Shown piece by piece: positions 1 through 9,859 of a stretch of 64,000 nucleotides of DNA (its first letter is position 1; the number at the start of each line of letters is the position of its first letter). Both the position numbers and the translations under genes were made by a program. This DNA comes from Closterium sp. NIES-65 (lineage: Eukaryota; Streptophyta; Zygnematophyceae; Desmidiales; Closteriaceae): the NCBI GenBank assembly GCA_948144175.1, contig CANXME010002420.1:2306001-2370000 (forward strand), in the 5' to 3' direction. The notes beneath the pieces were generated by a model. It saw only the letters and a program-made list of their open reading frames with translations, was not told where the DNA came from and did not search any database.

Positions 1-752
1 GATCGCCGGTACGCTGGCGGTCGTCGCTGGCATTCCGCCGCCACTCCCTTCCCCTTTGCCCTCTTCCCCCCCACAGCGATCCGCCGCCACTCCCTTCCCC
101 GTTTCCCTCTTCCCCACATAGCGACCACCGCTGCACACGCAAACAGCCGCGACGGGGGGGGGGGGGGGGAGGGGGGGGGGGGGACGGGCATGGGGCGCAG
201 GTAATGTGACAGGCTAAGGAGCGGCACCGGGCTACAGGGAGCCGGGTCGACGGGAAGCGGGGCGACGGGAAGCGGGGCGATGGGAAGCGGGGCGACGGGA
301 TCGAGGGGCCGCGAAGACCTTGTGGGACGCAAAACGGGGGGTATTCGGGGTGCGAAATAGGGGGCCTTCGGGGCGCAAAACGAGGAACTGCGGGGGTCCG
401 AGCGACGGCAAGCAACGGGGCGTACGCGCGACGTGCGACGGGTGACGAATTACGGGTTGGTGGGCCCAAAAAATTGTACAGGCTAGGAACTTGCTAGCTC
501 AATACCATGTCAAGAAAGTAACTTAGCTGGTAACTGGGTTTAACTAAGGGCATAGGCTTAGAAGCCTAAGCCAAGTGGGTATCGAGGGAGTTGTGCCAAG
601 GAGGATTGGAGAATAGTTGGAGGTTCACTATAGCACACGAGTACATATAGCAACTAAACAAAGGTGAAAGAGGTGCACCACCACACAAGGGAATTACGCA
701 GCAGCTACACTACAGGCAGATTATACTAAATAGATATAAATATATTGTGACA
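1..752 (-). mobile_element. Element P: 5' end of an LTR retrotransposon, cut by the left edge
   Basis: Only the 5' LTR, primer-binding site and leader are in the window; the coding part lies beyond base 1. Read on the minus strand, the LTR (752 to 508) is followed directly by TGGTATTGAGCTAGC, a PBS of the initiator-Met type, and then a GC-rich leader with repeated cgacgggaagcggggcgatggg-like units (about 240-300) and a poly-G run (153-182). It is inserted in the reverse-transcriptase region of element B1; the right-hand target sequence begins aaaat at 753, and the partner TSD is outside the window. Copia membership is inferred from leader style only. Wholeness cannot be judged. Confidence 0.7.
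508..752 (-). repeat. 5' LTR of element P (245 bp)
   Basis: Starts TGTCAC and ends TTGACA in sense. It contains the GGTGGTGCACC and TTGCTATATGTAC blocks that mark the second LTR lineage of this window, shared with F, with the solo LTR at 43,697 and with the LTR start at 63,879. Confidence 0.75.
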
Positions 753-862
753 AAAATAGCAGGTCGACGAGGCTCTGTACTTCAATGTCGGCAAGGACAA
801 GATGGCCTGCTAGGTGCTGGTCTACGTCGACGGCCTGCTCGCCGCCAGTAGCAGTGCCGAGA
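753..862 (+). pseudogene. B1 copia fossil: RT fragment (left piece)
   Basis: This translates as the reverse-transcriptase stretch around VDEALYF and LVYVDG-LLAASSSAE, matching the family-B element at 11,372-13,294 (which has LVYVDDLLAASSS). It is the palm-domain region carrying the catalytic YVDD box of copia RT. The sequence is continued by the piece starting at 5937 and is separated from it by element A. Old, with several breaks. Confidence 0.8.
858..862. repeat. Target-site duplication of element A (left copy)
   Basis: cgaga at 858-862 is repeated at 5937-5941, exactly next to both LTR ends of A. Confidence 0.9.
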
Positions 863-997
863 TGTGAAAGAAAGAACGAGAAAAATGAATCAACTATGGA
901 TGAAGTGAGTACAAATATGAAACCCTAATTGGGTTGTACCCCCTATGGGATACCCCACTATAGCCTACACAAATAAGTAAGCTATAATGTTCTGACA
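863..997 (-). repeat. 3' LTR of element A
   Basis: 135 bp. Carries the lineage-I LTR core (sense CTATAGTGGGGTA then GGGGGTACAA then TAGGGTTT). Pairs with 5802-5936. Confidence 0.92.
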
Positions 998-1210
998 CAC
1001 CCCCATAGGCAAAGTGGGGGAGAACAAGGGGTCACAAGACCAGTCAAGCAAAGCAAAGCAAAGCTCAGGGTGGATCACAAAGTCACCACACATTCCGAGC
1101 ACAAGTTCAAGGGCCACAAGGCCAGTTCACATGCAAGATCATATATAGAGATATACAAGAGTCAAACAAATTAAGAGCAAGAGTATATATAGGTCAAGGT
1201 ACAAGCAAGG

Positions 1211-2330
1211 TCAAGAAGTGAGCAAGTGAGGCAAGACAGGCACAAGACCCAGCTGCGTGCAGCAACGCTGATGATCACAAGGCGCAAGTGCCTTGGTGAA
1301 GACATCAGCAGTGTTGGCCTCAGAGGCCACGTACGCAAGTCGCAACTGTCCACGCTGCTGTAGCTCACGAGCAAGAAAGTAGCGGAGAGCAATGTGCTTT
1401 GTCCTGTGCTCCAGTCGCTGCTCTCGACACAAGGCCAGCATGGCCTTGTTGTCTACGTACAGGACTGGAGGAGAACGAGGCGGCTCTCCAAGGTCGGTCA
1501 GCAGGTAGGTGAGCCAGCGAAGCTCCTGAGCAGCCATAGCCCCGGCGTAGATCTCAGCCTCACAACTTGAGCCGAGAACAGAAGACGAGCGGGTAGCCCG
1601 CCACGAAACAGAGCCGGAACCAAGGCTGAAGGTGTAACCCTGTGACGACCGCTGCGTAGCCTGGTCGTCAGCCCAAGAAGCGTCCGCGTGCCCAGTGAGG
1701 ACCACTGGACTGCGCCCTCCAAGCAATAGCCCCATGCCCGACGTACTGCACAAGTAGCGCAACACCCTCTTCGCTGCAGCCATGTGCTCTGGTCGGTGTC
1801 TCCCAGGAGCAACATAGCGTGCGAGAATGCTAAGAGGGTATGCAAGGTCAGGTCGTGTGCAGGTCATCACGTACATGAGGCAGCCAACAAGCTCTGCATA
1901 CGGGCCACTCGACTCTACGGACTCATCCGAAGGCAGAGCTGAGAGCGAGTGACGAGTAGGCAGAGGAGTGGCCTGAGGCGAGGAGTACGTGAAGCCGAAG
2001 CGCTGAAGAGCCTGCTGCACCATGTGTGACTGAGTCAGGGTAATGGTGCGGCGTGCTCTGTCCCGGGTGATCTGCAAGCCAAGGTAGCTGCGCAGTTCAC
2101 CCAGGTCAGTGCACGTGTGTCTCTTCTGCAGCTCGGACTTCACGTGGGCGAGTCCAGCAGTGTCAGCTGTGGCAAAGACCAAGTCGTAGACGTACACGAG
2201 GATGTAGAACGGCGGCTGAGAGGTGTCGGTGCGCAGAAATAGCGACGGGTCGGCAGTAGAAGGAGCAAACCCAAGTGCCGCCAGCGTAGTCCTCAGTGTG
2301 TCGTGCCACTCACGTGGCGCCTAGCGAAGA
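1211..2330 (-). pseudogene. Element A: RT (C-terminal part) and RNase H
   Basis: The reading shows VYDLVFATADTAGL (the copia YVDD box region), SELQKRHTCTDLGELRSYLG, the connection LVGCLMYVMTCTRPDLAY, and RNase H motifs LTGHADASWADD, SCEAEIYAGAMAAQELRWL, LYVDNKAMLALC and the terminal ANTADVFTKAL. These are the copia polymerase palm and RNase H; in a live element they copy the RNA into DNA inside the particle. Closest relatives here are E, K, L and G. Fossil fragment. Confidence 0.9.
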
Positions 2331-2419
2331 CCGTAGACTGGACGCCGGAGACTCCACTGGGTACCAGAAGGGATGACCCAGTGAAGCCAGGCGGGCGACG
2401 CAGCCAGATCTCCTCGTGC

Positions 2420-3053
2420 AAGCTGCCTCCATGACCATGCCAATGCGGCGCTCTGCAATCCCATTTTGCTGCGGTGAGTCTGGAAGCATGAAGGTCTGGC
2501 GGATGCCTCGCGCACGACAGAAGGCACGCAGAAGGCCAGAGGAGAACTCTCCGCCTCTGTCCGAGTGCAGACGCAACACAGGAAAGTCCGAGCCAAAGCT
2601 CTGCCTGAGCCGGAGACGAGCTGCGCGGATCCAGTCGATCAGCACCTCAGTGACATCACCCTTGCTGCGCAAGGGGAAGACTGTGGTGTAACGCGAGTAG
2701 TCGTCAACCACCAACAGGAAGTAGCGCTCGTGACCGAGTCCACGAACGCGGGCAGGGCCCCACACGTCCATGTGAAGCGTCTGCAACGGAGCCTCTGTCG
2801 GAGGAAACTGGGAGGAGTGAGGGGCAGTACGCTGGCGCCCCTCGACACAGGGGACACAGGCAGGGCCAGGGCCCTGAGGAAGGGGAGGGAGGGACCGGGG
2901 GAGACCAGACACAAGAAGACGGGAGGCCATGCCTCTGAGCCGAAGCAGAGAGGGGTGGCCAAGGCGGTGGTGCCAGAGGAGAGTCTCGTCAGACAGACGG
3001 CGACACGAACAGGGGGCAGACTCAGGACCAGACCTGGACGCTGCAGCAAACAC
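2420..3053 (-). pseudogene. Element A: GAG-pre-integrase and integrase core
   Basis: LLWHHRLGHPSLLRL and ACVPCVEGRQ form the HHCC zinc-binding head of copia integrase. The catalytic region follows with LHMDVWGPARV, YFLLVVDDYSRYTTVF, LRLHSDRGGEF and SPQQNGIAERRIG, which carry the D, D and E residues of the DDE core. This enzyme joins element DNA to the host chromosome. Fossil fragment. Confidence 0.88.
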
Positions 3054-3079
3054 CTGACCAGACGAAGGGACTCTACCAG

Positions 3080-3896
3080 ACGAGGAGAAGCAGTGGTCAG
3101 TGTGTACAGGCTCAACCCTGGCTGACGTGTAAACGTAGCCAGGTGGCGACCTGTGCTAGCCTCTGTGCAGTGTGTCACCCGCTGACGAGCAGGAGTGAAC
3201 TGGTGGACCCCCACATCCTGTAGGTCAGCACCACTCACCAGGTTCGTAGAGAACGAGGGGAGGTAAAGACCAGTCAGGGTGCCAGAGGGAGCCGCCGGAC
3301 AAGGGAGGACTGTGGAGAAACGAGACAGGACAGGACCCCCAGAGGGGTCAGCCAGGGACACCGCAACCGGCCGACTAAGCGGCGTGAGAGTGGTGCGGTC
3401 CCGAAAGAAGGAGCGAGACGCCCTAGAGTCAAGGGTGAAGGTGTGGGAGGCAGAAGCTGACACAGTACCTGAGAGGGCAGACTCACTAGCACCTGAGAGG
3501 ACAAACGCACTGGCACCTAGAGCAGCAGCCTCACTGGCACCTGACACACCAGTACCAATGTCCGGGTCCGGCGGAAAGCACCGGTAACAGTCACCATCAT
3601 CACTAACAGTCAGAGCATACATGGCAGCAAGGATAGCATCAAAGTCAAGAGCAAAGATAGCTACACCAGCCCTAGACAGCTCTCTCCAGCGGGGGATCTC
3701 AGAGGCCTCCGGAAACTGCTGGCGCCAAGCGTCGGTCAGGCGGGCAAACCAGCGGCGAGCGGTGTGGGTGCCCCCACACTGCTCACCCGCGCCGTCGCCG
3801 GTGCGAAGGACGTAGGTGCAGGGACCGAACGCCCCACCACGCTGACGCTGCGAGTACCACTCACGGAGCTGCAGAGGGGCGGGGACGTCGCGAGAG

Positions 3897-3943
<47 letters not shown>

Positions 3944-4999
3944 CTGACCACCCCTAGTGCCGCTCCTCTGGGACGAGCCACTCCGACCACCTCCACCACC
4001 GCCACCCCCGCCTTCGCCGCCACCGCCGCCACCGCCACCCTCGCCCCGGCCGCTCCCACTGCCTCCTCCGCCACCACCTCCGCCGCCACCTCCGCCTTCA
4101 CCGCCGCCACCAGTACCTCCACTCCCGCCTCCACCCCCACCGCCACCCCCACTCCCCCCGCCGCCCCCACCTCCTCCGCCACCGCCCCCGCTAGCTCCAC
4201 CCGCTCCCTTGCCCCCCTTGCTCCTGCCAGAGCGGCGCCTACCGCTGGGGGCAGACGCCGCACCGACCCACTCTAAACCCACGAGGTCGGCCGCAGCAGC
4301 AGAGGCGACAGAGGGTAGCAGGGGGGAAGGAGAACACCCCTCAAAGATGGGGGTGCGCGGGTCACCACGAGAGGCCCGTACAGCGACTATGCTCTTCTCG
4401 GCCGCTAGCAGGGACTTCTCAAGGAGGTCGACAGTGAGGGTGGTGGGACAGACAGAGAGAAACTGGTCCCTAACAGCACGAAGGGACTCAGGGAGACGGG
4501 TGACTAGAAAGTAGAGGGTGATGTACATGGGAGGGGGGTTTTTGGCGAGGAAGGCAGCAGGAAGCGCAGCTCGGTAGCGAGTGTCACTAGCGCGAAGGTG
4601 GGTAAAGAGGTCAGTGACTGTGGGAAAGGCAGCAAGGTCAGGGAAGAGGTACGGTAGCATGAGGCGGCTCTGTGTAGCAGTGGAAGGGGAGGAGTAGCGC
4701 GCAACTACAGCGTCGTACAAGGCCTGAGCGGTCTTGCACTGAGTAAAGTGTGCACGCTCGGAGGAAGGGAGGTGGCGACGCACTGCAAGACGTGCAGCAG
4801 CATCGCGTGTGGCCCACTTGGAGCGAACAGTGGGGTCAGCATCAGCAGGAGGGGCAGGGACAGCGCCAGAGACAAAGTCAAAGAGAGAAACCTCATCGAT
4901 CGCATCGCACAGTAAGTACAGCTGCAGGTCCTCAATCCAGACTGCAAAGTCAATGGCGCGACCCTCAGCGTCAAAAGTCAGGACACTGGGGGTGGCCAT
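3080..4999 (-). pseudogene. Element A: Gag and protease region
   Basis: Starts at MATPSVLTFDAEGRAIDF (ATG 4999-4997), the same Gag start as in K and G. Residues about 1-245 are a copia Gag-like (UBN2-type) region (VARYSSPSTATQSRLMLPYLFPDL; LVTRLPESLRAVRDQFL). A Gly-rich tract follows (about 4250-3960), then a run of 14 Gln encoded by a (CAG)n repeat at 3898-3940, a LREWY motif, a Cys/His region (RTGDGAGEQCG) and the aspartic-protease region (HTFTLDS, about 3450). Gag would build the particle. Fossil. Confidence 0.85.
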
Positions 5000-5801
5000 T
5001 GTAGCAGCTGACAGTCTCACCGGGCAGGAAGAGTCGGGTAGCAGAGCGACACAGCAACACGGCAGCTGCGCCGGCCCAGGAGCAGTAGGAGCCTCACAGG
5101 AGCAGAAGATCGGCTCCTCGGGCGGCTCGGGCGGCACGGGCGGCTCGGGCGGCTCGGGCGGCTCGGGCGGCGCGGGCGTCTCGCGGGCGGCTCGGGCGGC
5201 TCGGGCGGCGCAGGCGTGTCGCGGGCGGCCGCACGAGCGGCTGGGACGGCTCGCGAGCGGCTGCACAGGCGGTTGGGGCGGCTCACGGGCGATGCACGGG
5301 TGGCTGCACGGGCGGCTGGGGCGGCTTGTAGGCTGCGCACGGGCGGCTGCACTGGCGGCCGCACGGGTAGGTGCACGGGCGGGTGCACGGGCAGGTGCAC
5401 GGGCAACGCGGCGGCGAGGCCGCGTAGCAGAGGGCGGCGGGGCCGCGTGAGCAAGGCGGCGGGGCCGCTTAGCAGAGGGCGGCGGGGCCGCTTAGCAGAG
5501 GGCGGCGGGGCTGCGATCGAAGGGCGGCGGGGCCGCTTAGCAAAGGGCGGCGGGGCCGCGATCGAAGGGCGGCGGGGCCGCTTAGCAGAGTGCGGCCTGG
5601 CCGCTAAAGAAGGGCGGCGGAGCCGCGATTGAAGGGCGGCGGGGCCGCGATCGAAGGGCGGCGGGGCCGCTAAGGGAAGGGCGGCGCGACGGGCCGCTGG
5701 GGGCGACACAACGGGTCGCGAAAAAAAAGGAGAACGCGCCTCGGGGCGCGCTTCGGTGGGCCCTAGAAGCAGTCCCTAGGAGGGAACCTGCTCTGATTCC
5801 A
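5000..5801 (-). repeat. Element A leader with GC-rich tandem repeats
   Basis: Between PBS and Gag. About 5100-5690 is built of repeats around agggcggcggggccgc (spacing near 17 and 34 bp) and, nearer Gag, ggctcgggcgg units. Many GC-driven open frames cross it, but none is shared in protein sequence with the leaders of the other elements, so it is read as untranslated. Confidence 0.75.
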
Positions 5802-5936
5802 TGTGAAAGAAAGAACGAGAAAAATGAATGAACTATGGATGAAGTGAGTACAAATATGAAACCCTAATTGGATTGTACCCCCTATAGGATACCCCACTAT
5901 AGCCTACACAAATAAGTAAGCTATAATGTTCTGACA
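5802..5936 (-). repeat. 5' LTR of element A
   Basis: 135 bp, 3 differences from 863-997. The PBS lies at its inner edge (plus-strand ...tctgattcca at 5801). Confidence 0.92.
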
Positions 5937-6932
5937 CGAGATGCTAAAGGAGCTGAAGGACCTGCTGGAGGCCGCCTTCGAGCTGCGCGAGTTCTCGCCG
6001 GTGCAGAAGTACCTCGGGCTGGAGATCGTGCGCGACAAGCCGGCAAGGAAGTTGGGCTGCACCAGCAGGGCTACGTCGACAAGCTGTGTAGGCGCTTCAG
6101 CGACGAGGAGCAGACCGGGCGCACCCCAAAGACGCGTGTCTCGGTCGACGCCTACACCGATCTCACCTTCGACGACGAGGAGGCGCAGGAGTGCCAGGAG
6201 TACCGGCAGAAGGTCGGCTCGCTGTAGTTTGGGCTACGACAACGAGGCCGGCCATCGCCTTCGCCTGCTGCAAGCTGGGGGAGCGGCCTCACGGTGAGGA
6301 GCGACTAGCACTGGCGCGAGGTCGTCTGCTGCCTCGCCTACCTCGCCAACACGCGTGACACTGCTCTGGAGTTCGGCGGTGGACCTGAGACGCTGGAGTT
6401 GGTCGGCTACGTGGACGCCGACGACGTCGGCAACAAGCAGAGCCGGACGAGCACGAGCGGCTACGTGTTCGTTTACGGAAGGGCCGCAGTCTCCAGGTCA
6501 AGCTAGCGCATCAAGTGTGCGACGCTGTCACCGACCGAGTCGGAGTATGTGGCGGCCACCGAAGCAGGCAAGGAGGGACGCCGCCTTCGCTTCCTCCTCG
6601 CATAGTTCCAGTAGCTGGATGCCGGGAAGTCAACCGTCCTTCGGGTGGATAACAAGTTGGCCATCACGGTCGCCGAGGGCATGGGGTTGATGCGCAACCT
6701 CAAGCACAGGAGCGGCGACAGGACTGGCTGCAGCACATGGTGAAGTGCGTGAAGTTTTTGCTGAAGTACATCCCAACCGCTGAGCAGCCAGCCGACTTCT
6801 TGACAAAGGCGCTGCACTATCTGGCCTTCAACCGGTGCTTCGTTGCAATCGGCCAAGTACGCCTGGCCAATGTGGGCGACGGTGACGACAACGTGCAGCA
6901 GTAGGTGCCATGCCCTCTTGCATGGCTGGTGC
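5937..6932 (+). pseudogene. B1 copia fossil: RT end and RNase H (right piece)
   Basis: Begins with the TSD cgaga and continues the B1 reading with MLKEL, DLLEAAFELREFSPVQKYLGLEIVRD (RT), then RNase H stretches such as LELVGYVDADDVGNKQ, LSPTESEYVAATEA, LKYIPTAEQPADFLTKALHYLAFNRC and an end near 6903. The match to the family-B block at 11,372-13,294 is clear. 6904-6932 is 3' UTR up to the LTR of element C. No B1 LTR is seen in the window. Old, many breaks. Confidence 0.82.
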
Positions 6933-7061
6933 TGTCAGAACATTATAGCTTACACATTTGTGTAAGCTGTAGTGGGGTAGCCCACAAGGGGTACAACCCA
7001 ATTAGGGTTAGTACTTGTACCCAACTGTTTCATAGTGCATTCATCCTCGTTCATTATCTCA
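6933..7061 (+). repeat. 5' LTR of element C (129 bp)
   Basis: tgtcagaacattatagc at the start, ...attatctca at the end, followed directly by the PBS at 7062. Very similar to the LTR of G, including the same PBS variant (TGGTATCGAGC). Confidence 0.88.
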
Positions 7062-8200
7062 TGGTATCGAGCAGGTTCCCCTGTGGGAACTATTCCTAGG
7101 GCCCACCACATTTTTTTTCCTGCCCGGAGCGCGCTCAGAACTGCCCGAGTCGCGCTCCCCTCTCACGACCCTGTCGCGCCGCCTTAGCGGCCCCGTCGCG
7201 TCGCGCTTGCGGCCCCGTCACGTCGCGCCGCCTTAGCGGCCACGTCACGCCGCCCTCGCGGCCCCGATCCGCCACCCTCGCGGCTCTGTCGCGTCGCGCC
7301 GCCCCCGCGGGCCGTTCGCGCCGCCCTCGCGGCCCTCTCGTGCTGCCCTCGCGGCCTCTCCTAGCCGCCCTAGCGGCCCCATCGCCTACACCTGCGGCCC
7401 CGGCGCCGCCCTTCCTGGACTCAGCGCCACCTCTGCTGACGCCGTCGCCTACCCCTGCGGCCCCTACGCCGCCCTTCCCAGCCCCGGCGCCGCCTCTGCT
7501 GGCCCCGTCGCCCACCCCTGCGGCCCCGGCGCTGCCCTTCCCGGCCCCGGCGCCGCTTCTGCTGGCCCCGTTGCCTACCCATGCGGCCCCGGCGCCGCCC
7601 TTCCCGGCCCCGGTGCCGCCTCTGCTGGCCCCGTCGCCTACCCATGCGACCTCGACGCCGCCCTTCCCGGCCCCGGCGCTGCCCTTCCCGGCCCCGGCGC
7701 CGCCTCTGCTGGCCCCGTCACCGCTCCACCCGGCCCCGCCGCCGTCCCCACGCGGCCCCGCCAAGCTGCTGCCGAGCCGCCGGAGCCACCTGAGCCGCCC
7801 GAGCCGCCGCGCCACCTGAGCCGCCCAAGCCGCCGGGGCGCCGTACCGCTGAGCCGCCCGAGCCGCCCGAGCCGCCGAGCCGCCCGAGCCGCCCGAGCTG
7901 CAGTTGCTGCGGAGCAGCCGTACCGCCAAGCCACCCGAGTCGCCCGAGCCGCTGAGCTGCAGTTCCTGCCGAGCCGCCGAGCCGCCGTTGCCACCGAGCC
8001 GCCGTTGCCGCCGAGCTACCCTGCCGCCGTCCGCCTAGCACTGGCCCTGCTCGCCCGGTGAGAGCCTGCTCTTCCCACCACTGGTGAGCCCTTGCCTTGC
8101 TAGCGCGCTGCCGCGCCGCCTGCTTGCCTGCCTGTCGGCCTGCCTGGCTGCCTGCCTTACAGCTGCTACTCCTGCTCCTGCTGCTACTAGCGGAGCCAGA
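7062..8200 (+). repeat. Element C leader: GC-rich repeats including a 63-bp unit
   Basis: About 7381-7722 holds five copies of a 63-bp unit (starts near 7381, 7444, 7507, 7570, 7633), each with cctgcggccccggcgcc followed by ctctgctggcc. 63 is divisible by three, so the array stays open and reads as a 21-residue Pro/Ala repeat, but no other leader shares that protein. Downstream (7780-8040) are gagccgcc repeats. Confidence 0.8.
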
Positions 8201-8681
8201 TGCAGCCCCAGCGACTGAGCGTGAGTCCCTCACGCCCCAGCAGCTGCGTGAGTGGTACGCTAGTTGGGGTTGTAGGGGTGGCGGCGCTGCTACTGCTACC
8301 ACTACTACTGCTTCTATGACTGGCGGCGGCCACATGCAGCTCCAGCGACGTCCACGCGAGTCTCTCATGCCCCAGCAGCTTCGTGAGTGGTACGCTCAGA
8401 GTAGAGGGTCTCTCAGTTCTGTTCGCTTCTCTTACGTGATTCGCACTGGTGCTCGGACTGGTCAGCCTTTTGGGACGCCTAGTCACACACAGTCCCGCTG
8501 CTTCACCCGTCAGAGCGACGCCTGGCGTACCAAGTTTGACGACGAGGCTGAGCTCCCCGACTGGGTGCAGTTGCTTAGACAGAGAGTAGATATATTTGCT
8601 CTTGACTATGATGCTATTCTCACTGCCATGTATGCATTGCCTACTAGTGCTGACCGTGCCGGTCACCTGACCCGGGTATAG
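8200..8681 (+). pseudogene. Element C: Gag C-terminal region
   Basis: Shows two LTPQQLREWY-type motifs (ESLTPQQLREWYASWG, ESLMPQQLREWYAQSR), then SYVIRTGARTGQP...RCF, the wide Cys/His motif of this family, and a helical tail FDDEAELPDWVQLLRQRVDIFALDYDAILTAMYAL shared with K, A and O. The role of the tail is unknown. Fossil. Confidence 0.75.
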
Positions 8682-8821
8682 AGCCTGCTGCTCTAGGTGA
8701 TGGTGAGGCTGCTGCTCTAGGTGCTAGTGCGTCTCCTGCTCCAGGTCCAGGTGAGGCGGCTGCTCTAGGTGCTGGTGCGTCTGCTTCCTCAGTTGCTGGT
8801 GAGTCTGCTCTCTCAGGTAGT

Positions 8822-9700
8822 ATGTCGGCTTCAGCCTCCCACACCTTCACCCTCGACTCGAGGGCTTCTCGCTCCTTCTTTCGAGACCGCACCACACTCA
8901 CGCCGCTTGGTCGGCCAGTTGCAACCTCTCTGGCAGACCCCTCTGGGGGTCCTGTCCTTGCTCACTTCTCGACTGTCCTCCCGTGTCTGGCGGCCCCCTC
9001 TGGCACCCTCTCTGGTCTTTACCTCCCCTTGTTCTCTACGAACTTGGTGAGTGGTGCTGACCTACAGGATGCGGGGGTTGACCAGTTCACTCCTACGAGC
9101 CAGCGGGTGACCCACTGCACGGACGCTCGGACGGGCCGACACTTAGCCACGTTTACACGACGGCCGGGGTCGAGCCTGTACACACTGACCACAGAGTCTC
9201 CTCCAATCACTGCGTCTGGTCAGGTAGCTGCGTCGGGTCAGGTGTTTGCTGCGGCGTCCAGGTCTGGTCCTGAGTCTGCCCCCTGCTCGTGTCGCCTACT
9301 ATCTCACGAGACTCTCCTCTGGCACCACCGACTTGGTCACCCCTACCTGCTTCGTCTCCGAAGCATGGCCTCCCGTGTCCTTGTCTCTGGTCTTCCCCGG
9401 CCCCTCCCTCCCCTTCCTCCGGGGCCTTCCCCTACCTGCGTCCCCTGTGTCGAGGGGCGGCAGCGCGCGGCCCCTCACTCCTCCCACTTTCCTCCGACAG
9501 AGACCCCGCTGCAAACGCTTCACAAGGACGTGTGGGGCCTGGCCCGCGTCCGTGGACAGGGTCACGAGCGCTACTTCCTGCTGGTGGTTGACGACTACTC
9601 GCGTTACACCACAGTCTTCCCCTTGCGCAGCAAGGGTGATGTCACTGAGGTGTTGATCGACTGGATCCGCGCAGCTCGTCTCCACCTCTCGCCGTGTTCT
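8822..9700 (+). pseudogene. Element C: protease, pre-integrase, integrase start
   Basis: HTFTLDS-ASRSFFRDRTTLTPL is the protease active-site region; LYTLTTESP and LLWHHRLGHPYLLRLRSM plus TCVPCVEGRQRAAPHS form the GAG-pre-integrase HHCC head; WGLARVRGQGHERYFLLVVDDYSRYTTVFPL begins the integrase core. Same order and spacing as in K and L. Fossil. Confidence 0.85.
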
Positions 9701-9859
9701 GTCCTCCCAGGACGTCAAGTTCGACGAGTCGGTCCCTTACTTTTGTCTCTTCCCCTACTGCACTCCGTCCCTCCCCCCGCCACTGCTCTTCCTTGTGCCA
9801 GGTCCCCCCCGGTAGACCCCCTTCCCCCTCAGGGTCCTGCCCCTTTAGGTGTGTCCTTG

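Larger units (their letters stand above)
863..5936 (-). mobile_element. Element A: Ty1/copia LTR retrotransposon, broken
   Basis: A 5074-bp minus-strand element with 135-bp LTRs beginning TG and ending CA, a 5-bp TSD (cgaga), a PBS (sense TGGAATCAGAGCAGG beside 5802), a GC-repeat leader, Gag, protease, integrase and RT/RNase H pieces, and a PPT (sense TATGGGGGTG beside 998). The two LTRs differ at 3 of 135 positions, so the insertion is fairly recent. Gene order (integrase before RT) places it in copia. It is broken, with about four breaks, and shorter than its relative K. It sits inside the RT region of B1. Confidence 0.93.

Noticed and set aside
3957-4514. Pro-rich plus-strand protein (extensin-like)
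   Set aside because: Antisense of the Gly-rich tract of the element A Gag; the same shadow appears opposite the Gly-rich tracts of O and L.
7340-7819. A Pro/Ala-rich secreted or structural protein
   Set aside because: It is a 63-bp tandem repeat in the leader of element C; other leaders do not encode this protein.
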